Positions 35,430-44,161 of a stretch of DNA of 64,000 bases are shown piece by piece. Within the stretch, counting starts at the first letter, position 1; each line of letters opens with the position of its first letter. The notes below the pieces were generated by a model. That model had not been told where the DNA came from. It did not search any database and saw only the letters and a program-made list of their open reading frames with translations. The stretch comes from Salifodinibacter halophilus (GTDB lineage: Bacteria; Pseudomonadota; Gammaproteobacteria; Nevskiales; Salinisphaeraceae): contig JABEEB010000001.1 of the NCBI GenBank assembly GCA_012999515.1, positions 1,984,001 to 2,048,000 on the forward strand. Reading direction: 5' to 3'. The translations under genes and the position numbers were made by a program.

Positions 35430-36221
35430 ATGACAGAAGGCGCAACGCGATCGACAGGTATGAAGTTATTCGATCTTACGGGCAAACGAGCGCTCGTCAC
35501 CGGTTCGGCTGGTGGAATCGGTCTTACACTGGCTCGCGGTCTTCGGGAGGCAGGAGCCGAGGTCATACTCAACGGACGCAGCGCCGAGCGGCTCGACCAA
35601 GCGGCGGCCAATCTCGGTGCCGCAGCCCTCCCCCCTCATAAGTTGGTCTTCGATGTCACAGAGGGGGCCGAGGTGCGTGCGGCGATCGACGGGTTCGAGG
35701 CCGATGTTGGTGGCATTGATATTCTTGTCAACAATGCGGGTGTTCAGCATCGGACGCCGCTCGAAGATTTCGAGGCGGCCGATTTCAACCGACTCGTTTC
35801 GACCAATCTGTCGAGCGCCTTTTTCGTGGGGCAATCCGTTGCCCGCCACATGCTCGGGCGCGGCGCCGGCAAGATCATCAATATCGGTTCGGCCCAGACG
35901 GCGCTAGCGCGCCCGGGCATCGCGCCTTATACCGCGACTAAGGGCGCCATCGGCAACCTTACCAAGGGCATGGCGGCCGATTGGGCCGGCTACGGCCTGC
36001 AATGTAACGCTCTAGCGCCGGGCTATTTCGCCACGCCGCTGAACACCGCCCTCGTCGACGATCCGGATTTTTCGGCTTGGCTCGCCAATCGTACGCCCGC
36101 GGGACGTTGGGGCCAGGTCGAGGAACTTATAGGCGCCTGTGTCTTCCTGTCTTCGCCTGCATCCAGCTTCGTCAATGGTCATACGCTGTTCGTCGACGGC
36201 GGTATTACCACCTCGCTCTAG
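35430..36221 (+). CDS. idnO: gluconate 5-dehydrogenase-like SDR
   Basis: A 263-residue short-chain dehydrogenase. Motifs are TGSAGGIGLTLARGL near 23, LVNNAGVQHRTPLEDF near 97, the catalytic Ser in NIGSAQTALARPGI and the Tyr-Lys pair in YTATKGAIGNLTK. The RPGIAPYTATKG segment is IdnO/Gno-like. It would reduce 5-keto-D-gluconate to D-gluconate. GGAGG is 4 nt before ATG 35430; another ATG at 35460 is less well placed. Three nt separate its stop from the gluconokinase start. Confidence 0.86.
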   Translation: MTEGATRSTGMKLFDLTGKRALVTGSAGGIGLTLARGLREAGAEVILNGRSAERLDQAAANLGAAALPPHKLVFDVTEGAEVRAAIDGFEADVGGIDILVNNAGVQHRTPLEDFEAADFNRLVSTNLSSAFFVGQSVARHMLGRGAGKIINIGSAQTALARPGIAPYTATKGAIGNLTKGMAADWAGYGLQCNALAPGYFATPLNTALVDDPDFSAWLANRTPAGRWGQVEELIGACVFLSSPASSFVNGHTLFVDGGITTSL

Positions 36222-36224
36222 ACG

Positions 36225-36737
36225 ATGCTTCAGGCGGTTATAATGGGGGTCACGGGGTGTGGGAAGACGAGCGTAGGAACGGCGCTTGGGGCCGAGCTCG
36301 GTGTAACCTACGTGGATGGCGACCAACTCCATAGTGTGGAAAGCATCGCCAAGATGGCACGCGGCGAGGCACTGACCGACGCCGACCGCTGGCCGTGGCT
36401 CGATCGTGTCGGCGCGCAGCTTGGCGAAGCGGCTAAGCCGCTCATCGTTGGATGCTCCGCGCTTAAACGCGCCTATCGCGATGCCATTCGTGAGCGAGCC
36501 AGAGCGCCGGTCCTGTTTATCCATCTGACCGGCGACCGGGATATGATCGCCGAGCGTATAAGCCTGCGCGACGGGCATTTCATGCCTGTCGCACTCGTAG
36601 ACAGCCAATTTGTCAGCCTGGAGCCGCCAGCTCCGGACGAAAGCGCCATCACCGCCAATATCGCGCACCCACAGGACGTGATCGTCGGCGAATTGGTGCG
36701 CACTATCGAGATCATGCAGAGGGAGGATCAGCTTTGA
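36225..36737 (+). CDS. gntK: gluconokinase
   Basis: A 170-residue kinase that makes 6-phospho-D-gluconate from gluconate and ATP. The P-loop is GVTGCGKTSVG (8-18). The family blocks DGDQLHSVESIAKMARGEALTDADRWPWL and SCSALKRAYRD-like VGCSALKRAYRDAIR are clear. It links the ketogluconate reactions to the Entner-Doudoroff or pentose phosphate route. Its TGA overlaps the TTG start of the next gene. Confidence 0.94.
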   Translation: MLQAVIMGVTGCGKTSVGTALGAELGVTYVDGDQLHSVESIAKMARGEALTDADRWPWLDRVGAQLGEAAKPLIVGCSALKRAYRDAIRERARAPVLFIHLTGDRDMIAERISLRDGHFMPVALVDSQFVSLEPPAPDESAITANIAHPQDVIVGELVRTIEIMQREDQL

Positions 36738-37699
36738 GCTACAGCATTACGATTCTGGGCGCCGGAGTGATGGGCAACGCCATTGGCACGCGCCTTCTGG
36801 AGATGGGCCAGACGCTCACCGTTTATGACCTGGACACCGCAAAGGCCGAGTTTCTTGGCGAGAAGGGAGCGCGTGTCGCAAAGTCCGGGGGCGCTGCGGC
36901 AGCCGAAGCCGATGTCGTCATCCTCAGCCTCAACAATGCCACTGTGGTCGAGGCTAGCGTCTTCGGCGATGACGGCATCGCTGCGGGGGCAAGAAAGGGA
37001 GCGCTCATCATCGACATGTCGTCGATCGATCCGAATGCGACGAAGGCGCTCGCCGGCCGGGCGAAGGAAAGCGGTCTGCGCTGGGTGGACAGCCCGCTCT
37101 CCGGAGGCGCCCCGAAGGCGGCGACCGGCGAGCTTACACTGATGCTCGGCGGTGAGGACGCCGATATTGCGGATGCGCGTGCCGTTCTGCAGCATGTGGC
37201 CACGAGCACCGAGCATCTGGGTCCGGTCGGGGCTGGTCAAGCCACTAAGCTTATCAATCAGGTGCTGTGCGGCGTGGGCTTTCTGGCAGTGGCCGAGGCG
37301 ACGCAGCTCGCCGTGGACGCCGGTCTGGATCCGCATAAGGTTCCGGGTGCTCTCAAGGGCGGACGCGCCGACAGCGCTATTCTGCAGGAGTACATGCCTC
37401 GCTTCGCCGATAAGGATTATCGGCGCGAGGGTCGGATCGACAATATGGTTAAGGATTTGAATGGCGTTCAGGAGCTGGCGCGCGCGACGAACACGGCTAT
37501 GCCGCTGACCTCGCTATGCGCCGACATCCATCGCATGCTGACCACGGCTGGTCTGGGCGAGGAAGATCAGGCGGTGCTGATGGAGTTCTTCAAGGGGCCG
37601 GACAAGGAGCGGTTCGGGTATAAGTTTGTCGCTTCGAGCCATCGCATCCCAAGGCGGGAGGGTGACTCGCCAACGACGTTCAAAAACCTGTTCGCGTAA
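36734..37699 (+). CDS. beta-hydroxyacid dehydrogenase (HIBADH/tartronate semialdehyde reductase family)
   Basis: A 321-residue NAD(P)-dependent enzyme. It has GAGVMGNAIGTRL near 9-21, SSIDPNATK, the substrate motif DSPLSGGAPKAATGELTLMLGG near 120-141, and the catalytic Lys in GQATKLINQVL near 173. The last 25 residues after EFFKGPDKERF go beyond the usual end of the family. The TTG start overlaps the gluconokinase stop (TTGA). Its substrate here is not obvious; a 6-phosphogluconate- or glycerate-linked step is possible, but the sequence is not that of classical 6-phosphogluconate dehydrogenase. Confidence 0.82.
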   Translation: MSYSITILGAGVMGNAIGTRLLEMGQTLTVYDLDTAKAEFLGEKGARVAKSGGAAAAEADVVILSLNNATVVEASVFGDDGIAAGARKGALIIDMSSIDPNATKALAGRAKESGLRWVDSPLSGGAPKAATGELTLMLGGEDADIADARAVLQHVATSTEHLGPVGAGQATKLINQVLCGVGFLAVAEATQLAVDAGLDPHKVPGALKGGRADSAILQEYMPRFADKDYRREGRIDNMVKDLNGVQELARATNTAMPLTSLCADIHRMLTTAGLGEEDQAVLMEFFKGPDKERFGYKFVASSHRIPRREGDSPTTFKNLFA

Positions 37700-37717
37700 G
37701 TATCAAAGACCAGTGTG

Positions 37718-38038
37718 ATGTTCACCAGAAGCGCGATTTTCGAGGGCAAGATCCGAGTCGGATCGGAAGACATTTTTCTAAAAATCGTTCAGGATGAGCT
37801 TGTGCCGGTCTGGCGAAGGATGCCGAACGCCTTGGCCGTCCGGCTCTATCGACGCGTGCGTTCCGATCAGAAAGCGCCGGCGCTCACGCTCGTCCAGGAA
37901 ATCGATTACCCCTCCCTCGAGGCGGTTGCGGAAGCCGAAGCTTCGCCGATCCGGGAGGAAGGCGCGCCAATTATGGATCGCTTGATGACGATGTTCGAAG
38001 GCCGTCTCGTCCATACCGTGTATGAGAGGTTGCTTTGA
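37718..38038 (+). CDS. small protein, possible dimeric alpha/beta-barrel fold
   Basis: A 106-residue protein of no family I can name. The pattern of an N-terminal strand (FTRSAIFEGKI), helix (SEDIFLKIVQDELVPVWRRM), strand (ALAVRLYRRV), strand (ALTLVQEIDYPSLEAVAEAEASP) and final strand (RLVHTVYERL) resembles monooxygenase- or stress-barrel-like (ferredoxin-fold) proteins. ATG 37718 follows a 15-nt leader in the operon; GTG 37715 is also possible. Its stop overlaps the LacI-family start (TTGA). It may assist a dehydrogenase or bind a pathway intermediate. Confidence 0.7.
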   Translation: MFTRSAIFEGKIRVGSEDIFLKIVQDELVPVWRRMPNALAVRLYRRVRSDQKAPALTLVQEIDYPSLEAVAEAEASPIREEGAPIMDRLMTMFEGRLVHTVYERLL

Positions 38039-39102
38039 GCACGAATGGAAAGCTCGGTCCAGCCGAAAACGTCTCGGCGTCAGACGACCGACTACCGACC
38101 ATGCGCGACGTCTCCGAAGCGGCGGGCGTTTCCACCATGACCGTCAGCCGCGTGCTCAAGGAACCCTCGATCGTTTCGGAGGCGACCCGCGAGCGCGTTA
38201 TGCGCGCCGTGGAGGAGTTGGGCTATGTCCCCGATTTTTCGGCGAGCTCCTTGTCCTCACGCAAGACGAATTTTGTCGGCCTTATCCTGCCGACTCTGAC
38301 CAATTCGAACTTCGCGGACACGGCCCAGGCATTGGCCGACGCACTCGGCCAGTCCTATCAGCTCCTTATCGGTTATACGCTTTATCAAGCCAGCGAGGAG
38401 GAGCGTTTGGTGCGCTCATTGCTCGCACGGCGCCCTGATGCGCTCGCCATCGCCGGCTCTGAGCATACCCGAGGCACCTGGTATATGCTTCGCCGGGCCA
38501 ATATCCCGATTGTCGAGATATGGGATACCCCGAACGACCCGCTTGACCATGCCGTCGGCTTTTCCAATTTCGCTGCGGGCCGAGCCGCGGCCGAGCATTT
38601 CATTGCGCGGGGGCATCATCGTATCGCTGCGCTCGGATCGGCTGTCGAAGAAGATGTTGCCGACCATCGTGGTGAGGCACGGCTTCGGGGTTTCTCCGCT
38701 GCCTTGTGTGAGCATGATGTCGCCACAAATCTCATCCGGCGCGTCGGCCGGGCGCCGGTCTCTTTCGACCATGGGGCGAGAGCTCTGGCCGGCCTCCTGG
38801 ACAGAAATCCGGACGTGGAAGCGGTCTTCGCTGTTTCCGACGTTTCTGCGTTCGGCGCGCTCATGGAATGCCGCCGTCGCGGTATCGCCGTGCCCGACTG
38901 CATATCGATCATGGGGTTTGGCGATTTCGAGATTGGCCGCCAATGCGAACCGGCGATATCGACGATCCACGTCGATGCACGCTCGATCGGCGTGCAAAGC
39001 GGTGAGCTCATCCGCGATCTTTTGGCTGGCGAAGGAGCGACCACAGATCGCCGCATCGAAGATGTGGGAGTAAGCGTCATCGATCGGGTGACGACGCGCT
39101 AG
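38035..39102 (+). CDS. LacI-family regulator of the sugar-acid island (GntR/IdnR-like)
   Basis: A 355-residue repressor. The helix-turn-helix and hinge are at about 22-65 (TMRDVSEAAGVSTMTVSRVLKEPSIVSEATRERVMRAVEELGY broken over these positions), followed by a periplasmic-binding-protein-like ligand domain (FVGLILPTLTNSNFADTAQ, VFAVSDVSAFGALMECRRRG, IMGFGDFEIGRQCEPAISTIHVD). The last block is the GntR/IdnR type. It starts with TTG overlapping the previous stop, so it is made with the operon it controls. It likely binds the palindromes at 33219-33238 and 35372-35385 and releases them with gluconate, ketogluconate or idonate. Confidence 0.87.
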   Translation: MSTNGKLGPAENVSASDDRLPTMRDVSEAAGVSTMTVSRVLKEPSIVSEATRERVMRAVEELGYVPDFSASSLSSRKTNFVGLILPTLTNSNFADTAQALADALGQSYQLLIGYTLYQASEEERLVRSLLARRPDALAIAGSEHTRGTWYMLRRANIPIVEIWDTPNDPLDHAVGFSNFAAGRAAAEHFIARGHHRIAALGSAVEEDVADHRGEARLRGFSAALCEHDVATNLIRRVGRAPVSFDHGARALAGLLDRNPDVEAVFAVSDVSAFGALMECRRRGIAVPDCISIMGFGDFEIGRQCEPAISTIHVDARSIGVQSGELIRDLLAGEGATTDRRIEDVGVSVIDRVTTR

Positions 39103-39246
39103 GGGCAGTAGACTGAGCAGCCCGGCTGGGTAGGGGCCTTCGAGCCGCGCCCGATCTACTGCCGAGTTATGTGTCGTGAAAGCGTTGAATTATTCGATGG
39201 TTGGCTTGATATCCGGGCTGTTGTTCGCCGTTGACTGGTTAGGCTG

Positions 39247-40416
39247 ATGTTTTACGCCGTTGCCCTGACATTTGTCGTTACTATGCTAGGTACGACATTG
39301 CCGACACCGTTGTATCCTGGCTACCAACAGGTTTTCGGCGTGTCCGAACTGATGATCACGGTGATCTACGCGGTCTACGCGGCTGGTGTTATCGGTAGTG
39401 CGATTGTTACTGGTCGGTTATCCGATCAATACGGGCGGCGTCCGTTGCTGCTCACGGGATTGACGTGTTCGGCTGCGAGCGCGGTTTGTTTTCTTCTCGC
39501 CGACAACGTGGCGATGTTGTTGCTGGCCCGGGTGTTGTCCGGAGCCTCAGCCGGGATATTCACGAGCACCGCGACCATTGCAGTTATCGAGCTGGCGCCC
39601 GACCGCTACAAATCGAACGCGACGCTCGCAGCGACTGTCGCCAACATGGGTGGACTTGGCCTGGGGACGTTGATTGCCGGTGTTTTCGCCGAATTCTTGC
39701 CTTGGCCGCTACGCTTGGTCTATGTTTTCGATCTGTGTTTGGTCGCCGCGGCGTTTGTCGTGATCATTCGTGCGCCCGAGACTGCACCCCGTCCAGCTCA
39801 ACCGGGGTTTGCGATCCAGGTGCCGCGCATCCCGGCTGCGACCCGCCCGGTGTTTGTGCCGGCGGCTATTGTCGGTTTTGCGGGGTTTGCGGTACTGGGG
39901 TTGTTCGCCGCACTGGCGCCGGCCTTTATAAAGGACATACTCCTTATCGATCGGCCGACCGTTGTCGGCAGCATCGTGTTTGTGCTTTTCCTCGCCTCGA
40001 CGGTGGGGCAGCTCGGTCAAGCTCGGCTTAGAGAGGATCTGCGACTGCCCGTCGGCTGTATCTTGCTAATCATTGGCATGGCTTTAGTCGCTCTCGGGCT
40101 GGGGTTAGCTTCGCCAGGTTGGCTGACCGCCGGGGCCATGGTCAGTGGTCTCGGTCAGGGTGGATCATTCCGAGCGGCTATGGGGAGTGTCACTGCGGCC
40201 AGCCCGATGGATCAGCGTAGCGAAGTCGCATCGAGTTTTTTCATTGTGGTTTATGTGGCGATTTCGATTCCGGTAATCGGGCTTGGGTTTTTGGCGAACG
40301 CACTCGGGTTGGTCGTAGGAGGGGTAATTTTCACGTCGATCATTGCGGCGTTAGCCGCGATCGCACTTGTCTGGTTGATTGCGCGCCAGTGCTTGGCTGT
40401 CGATGGAGCCACCTGA
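39247..40416 (+). CDS. major facilitator superfamily transporter
   Basis: A 389-residue permease with about twelve helices. The MFS signature between helices 2 and 3 is GRLSDQYGRRPLLLTG near 59. The motif RVLSGASAGIF near 94 and the half-way loop after PETAPRPAQPG are typical of drug or sugar exporters. A stop lies in frame 12 nt before the ATG, so the start is nearly fixed, though it gives a short N-terminus. There is no good ribosome site. It follows the regulator after 144 nt and may or may not belong to the sugar-acid island. Substrate unknown. Confidence 0.78.
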   Translation: MFYAVALTFVVTMLGTTLPTPLYPGYQQVFGVSELMITVIYAVYAAGVIGSAIVTGRLSDQYGRRPLLLTGLTCSAASAVCFLLADNVAMLLLARVLSGASAGIFTSTATIAVIELAPDRYKSNATLAATVANMGGLGLGTLIAGVFAEFLPWPLRLVYVFDLCLVAAAFVVIIRAPETAPRPAQPGFAIQVPRIPAATRPVFVPAAIVGFAGFAVLGLFAALAPAFIKDILLIDRPTVVGSIVFVLFLASTVGQLGQARLREDLRLPVGCILLIIGMALVALGLGLASPGWLTAGAMVSGLGQGGSFRAAMGSVTAASPMDQRSEVASSFFIVVYVAISIPVIGLGFLANALGLVVGGVIFTSIIAALAAIALVWLIARQCLAVDGAT

Positions 40417-40518
40417 GTCCATTAACGTGAACGACCGTTGCCACGCGCCTGCGAAGCCCCGCACAGGACCGCGGTAAGCAGACTCGTGTGTGATTGGTTG
40501 TCCGGCGGATATTGTGCG

Positions 40519-41205
40519 TTAGCTGGCCATGAGGATCTGCAGCCGCCCCCCGACTTTTTCTGCGCGGTCTGAAAGCGAGCCGATCCAGTCGATAACACGA
40601 TAGAGGAACATAACTTCCAGGGCCGGTAACTCGTTTTCCAACTTCAGCAATTGTTGCCGGATGGCGATTTGCTCCTGATCGGCATTTTCTTCGAGCCTGC
40701 CTAGCTCGGTTACCATATCGGCAATCATCTCGCTAACGTGACGCCCAAAACCGGATTCCAGAAGCTCGTCGAGTTCTTCGAGAACTTTTCGTGCCTGATG
40801 CACCGCATCGATTGAGGTCTGCAGATAGTTGCGGACCGGTTGTTCCAGACTGCTCGGGAACTGCATCTGGCGGCCTGTCATCAACCCGGCGATATCCTTG
40901 ATTTTATTGATTATCTTGTCTTGGGCTTCGATTAGAATCAGGATTTCCGAGCGCGAGATCGGCAGGAAAAGTGTGTTCGGTAGGTTCGACCGGACCTTTT
41001 CTTTCAGTTCGTCGGCGCGGTGCTCGGTATCCGTTATCTCGTTATAGAGCGTACCTGCACGCGCCCAGTCGGCTGCTGAGCTGGCATCGAGGTACTGTGT
41101 CAGCAGATCAGCGCCGTGGTCGACGCATCGGATGTGTTCGGTCAGCGACTCGAACGGTGATCTGCGGAACAAACGGGTCAATGGACTGAATTTGTTCGGA
41201 TCCAT
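40519..41205 (-). CDS. TIGR00153/DUF47 PhoU-like protein
   Basis: A 228-residue all-helical protein. The N-terminus FSPLTRLFRRSPFESLTEHIRCV and the stretch FLPISRSEILILIEAQDKIINKIKDIAGLMTG are family-typical. Such proteins usually stand beside a Pit phosphate permease gene and adjust its activity. No pit gene is adjacent here. The ATG lies 4 nt downstream of the stop of a possible 39-codon ORF. Confidence 0.85.
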   Translation of the reverse strand: MDPNKFSPLTRLFRRSPFESLTEHIRCVDHGADLLTQYLDASSAADWARAGTLYNEITDTEHRADELKEKVRSNLPNTLFLPISRSEILILIEAQDKIINKIKDIAGLMTGRQMQFPSSLEQPVRNYLQTSIDAVHQARKVLEELDELLESGFGRHVSEMIADMVTELGRLEENADQEQIAIRQQLLKLENELPALEVMFLYRVIDWIGSLSDRAEKVGGRLQILMAS

Positions 41206-41209
41206 CTGG

Positions 41210-41329
41210 CTATCTCGCCCTCGGTTTTAGTTGTTCACGTACCCGTATCGTAACCTCGAACACCGGGCGAACGCCTACCCGGGTTGCCACGACGGCTAGC
41301 ACCGCCGCCAGCGCGCCCAAAATAGGCAC
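41210..41329 (-). CDS. possible 39-residue single-helix membrane protein
   Basis: A GTG-started ORF reads PILGALAAVLAVVATRVGV, one convincing membrane helix, then a basic tail (RVREQLKPRAR). It ends with TAG 4 nt before the DUF47 ATG and begins 12 nt after the M16 peptidase stop. The tight fit suggests a coupled small gene. There is no ribosome site before the GTG. It could also be a fragment of a lost membrane protein such as the missing phosphate permease. Confidence 0.3.
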   Translation of the reverse strand: MPILGALAAVLAVVATRVGVRPVFEVTIRVREQLKPRAR

Positions 41330-41341
41330 CCGATATAGGCG

Positions 41342-44161
41342 TTAATTATCGTCGACCGGCGCCGGTCCTTGCACGATGCGGACCAGATCATTTGGCCGCA
41401 CATATGTCTTGAAAGCCTGTTGGATGGTTTTAGCGCCGATATCGAGGTAGTCATCTGCGGCGCGATATGGCGCATCGAGCGGTAAGTCCAGACGCTCACG
41501 GCGTAGGATGCCGTTGCCAATCGAGCTAGCGCTGGCGGCTTGCAGTGGGATTTGGCGTATCAGGCCGGCGCGCGCTCGGTGCAAGTCCTCGGTGTTGATC
41601 GGCTCCTCGGCCATATTGGTCAGCGTTTCACGGATGATTTGATCCGCCTGTTCAACGTGTTCCGGTGCAGCACCGAACTGGAATGACAATGTGGCCCGTT
41701 TGGGGCTTAGATTAATATTCGAACCGATGGTGTAGACGAGTCCACGCTCGGCACGCAGCTCGCGATACAACCGGCTGGCGTAGAAACTGCCGGTGAGTAC
41801 CTGTTCACCTAGCTGCAGTGCGTGGCGGGCCCGAGATTTGTTGGCCACATCCAGTGTTTGCGCCAGCGCGACTTCATCCTGTGATTTGGCGCTGTCGTCG
41901 ACCTGAGCGCGGTGTGGCTTATTAGCCGGTACCGGGTCGAGCGCAACCGTCGGGGGGTTGCCCTTGGCCGACCAGTCGCCGAACTGTTTTGTGACGGCTT
42001 GTTTGACTTTTTGTGGCGGCAAGCTGCTGACGACAACCAGTGTGGTCAAATCCGGACGAAAAACCTTGTGATAGTAAGAAGTAACATCACCCTGGGTCAG
42101 CGATTTGACGCTTTTCGGTGTCGCGTGGCGCAGACTGGGGTCGTTTTTCGGGTATAGGCCCTCTTTCAACGCCTGTTTAGCCAAAAAACCCGGACTTTGG
42201 TTCTGGCCGGCGACGGCACTGGCGATCTGACGTTGGACAATGGGGAAAGCTTTGGCCGGGAGTGCCGGTTGTAGTTGTTTTTCCGCCAGTAGTGACAACC
42301 CCTTCTGGAAATGGCGCGGCAGAACCGTAAGCGAAAAACTCGTTCCCGCCGAGCTGGATGCCCCGATCCGGTTCAGTGCCGCCTGATAGGCGCGCCGATC
42401 GTGTGTTTCGGTGCCAAAGTCGAGTAGACGACTGAGTACGCTGTCGACACCGGCCTGACCTTCGGGGGCTGTCAGCGCGGGATTGTTACGGATTTGGCCG
42501 TAAACGTGCGTAGCCTGTGTCGAAGCGGTCGTTATCGTGACCAATTTCATGCCATTGTCCAGCGTTGTGGTCTGCGGCTGGACTGTCGGCGCGGGCGCTT
42601 GGATTGATTGCAATGGCTTTGCAGCCCAACTTGGCAGTTTGACCTTGCCAACGTGTTTGGGTGTAAATGATTCCTTGCCGCCGAAGCCACTACTTGCGGT
42701 GGCGTCATCCGATTTGCCCGGCGTCAGAACTGTCAGAACGTGCGCGTTTTCGGCCAGTAATTTTTTGGCGAGTTGATTGACTCGTTCGACATCCACTCGG
42801 TCGATACGCTGTATCAGCGCCTGGGGCGACTGGTATTGATGCATAGCGACCGTACGTGACCAACGCTGGGCTTGGCCGGAAATCGAATCTTCAGCGGCTG
42901 CGGCGGCAGTTTTGATTTGACGTTTCGCCGCAGTAACCTGTTGCTCGGTTACCCCTTGTTCCGCGATCGTCGACAGCACGTTTTTCAGTTTTTTGACCAG
43001 CGCCTTACTGTCCGCCCCCTTGGCAAAAGAGGCCGCAGCAAAGCCGATGCCGGCATCGCGCATGCCCCTGGTTGCAAACGATGTGCCAAGGCTTTGGCCG
43101 GTGGCAACCAGCTGTGAATAGAGTCGACCGCGCGGGTCGTTCAGGATCTTGGTTAGGACTTTGAGGCTCGCGTAACGCTTTTGATCACTGGTGCCGGGTG
43201 TGCGAAATGCCAGATACGCCATCCCCTGGCCACGGTCCGTTTTCATGCGGATGGGCTTGGTCTTGACCGGCGAAAACTGGAGGTCGGTGCGTTTCGGGAG
43301 CTTTTTCTTTTGGATGGAGCTAAACAGATGGCGGACCTGGTCGATCACGTGCTCCGGTTTAATGTCGCCGGCGATGACGAGCGTCGCATTATTGGGCGCG
43401 TACCAAGTGTCGTGGAACTTGTTCAGCATCGACGCTGTGGTCTTGTCGAACGAGGGTTTGGTACCAAGCGCGTCGTGACTGTATGGCGTGCCGTGAAACA
43501 ATTGTTCGCGCAATTTCTTATAAGCAACGTAGCCAGGGTTCGACAGATCGCGGCCGACTTCCTTTTTGATCGCGCCCCGTTCCTTGTGCCAGGCCTCGGG
43601 CTTGTTGGCGACGCTTTTCATGCGCGCGGCTTGCAAATGCAGGGCGACGTCGAGGTATTTCGAAGGCACCGAAAAATAATATTGCGTTAGCTCGTCTTGG
43701 GTGCTCGCGTTGAAACGCCCACCCATGCCGGCGGCAATAGCGGAGATCTGAGCCGCTGAGAGCTTCGCGGTGCCGCGAAACATCATGTGTTCCTGGGCAT
43801 GGGCCATGCCGGGAAAACCGCTTGGCGCCTGTCGCGAGCCAACGTGATAGTTCATCACCGTGGTTACTGCCGGCGCCAGATGGTTGGCTACCGCGACAAC
43901 TTGCAGCCCGTTATCGAGCGTTGCCCGGGCAGTATTGGACGTGTGCGTAGCGGCTTTTGTGTCACCCGATGCTGCGGACGAGCCCGACTTGGCAAACGTC
44001 GGCGCTGCGATAAGTGCTGTCATCAGGAGCGAGACAGTTAGCCGAATGGCGGTGTGTCGGCCGCGTGCGCATTGTGGCCGGGAATTCCCGGAGGCGCTGG
44101 GCTGCGGGCGGTGTTGATAGCCGGTGGTTGTGGTTACCGGTTGCACGCGTTTGTTGTTCAT
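41342..44161 (-). CDS. M16-family zinc peptidase, two-domain, periplasmic
   Basis: A 939-residue exported peptidase made of two fused M16 halves. A long basic N-region precedes the signal helix (TVSLLMTALIAAPTFA, about 43-58). The inverted zinc motif is HAQEH at 121-125, with the distant Glu ligand E201 in AIKKEVGRD. The second half (from about 535) has no HxxEH and would shape the chamber; RALRAERGLVYTIGSN-like residues (YRELRAERGLVYTIGSN, about 815) form the substrate-binding R/Y motif. The start overlaps the DsbG-like stop (ATGA), so peptidase and disulfide isomerase are made together. Confidence 0.9.
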   Translation of the reverse strand: MNNKRVQPVTTTTGYQHRPQPSASGNSRPQCARGRHTAIRLTVSLLMTALIAAPTFAKSGSSAASGDTKAATHTSNTARATLDNGLQVVAVANHLAPAVTTVMNYHVGSRQAPSGFPGMAHAQEHMMFRGTAKLSAAQISAIAAGMGGRFNASTQDELTQYYFSVPSKYLDVALHLQAARMKSVANKPEAWHKERGAIKKEVGRDLSNPGYVAYKKLREQLFHGTPYSHDALGTKPSFDKTTASMLNKFHDTWYAPNNATLVIAGDIKPEHVIDQVRHLFSSIQKKKLPKRTDLQFSPVKTKPIRMKTDRGQGMAYLAFRTPGTSDQKRYASLKVLTKILNDPRGRLYSQLVATGQSLGTSFATRGMRDAGIGFAAASFAKGADSKALVKKLKNVLSTIAEQGVTEQQVTAAKRQIKTAAAAAEDSISGQAQRWSRTVAMHQYQSPQALIQRIDRVDVERVNQLAKKLLAENAHVLTVLTPGKSDDATASSGFGGKESFTPKHVGKVKLPSWAAKPLQSIQAPAPTVQPQTTTLDNGMKLVTITTASTQATHVYGQIRNNPALTAPEGQAGVDSVLSRLLDFGTETHDRRAYQAALNRIGASSSAGTSFSLTVLPRHFQKGLSLLAEKQLQPALPAKAFPIVQRQIASAVAGQNQSPGFLAKQALKEGLYPKNDPSLRHATPKSVKSLTQGDVTSYYHKVFRPDLTTLVVVSSLPPQKVKQAVTKQFGDWSAKGNPPTVALDPVPANKPHRAQVDDSAKSQDEVALAQTLDVANKSRARHALQLGEQVLTGSFYASRLYRELRAERGLVYTIGSNINLSPKRATLSFQFGAAPEHVEQADQIIRETLTNMAEEPINTEDLHRARAGLIRQIPLQAASASSIGNGILRRERLDLPLDAPYRAADDYLDIGAKTIQQAFKTYVRPNDLVRIVQGPAPVDDN

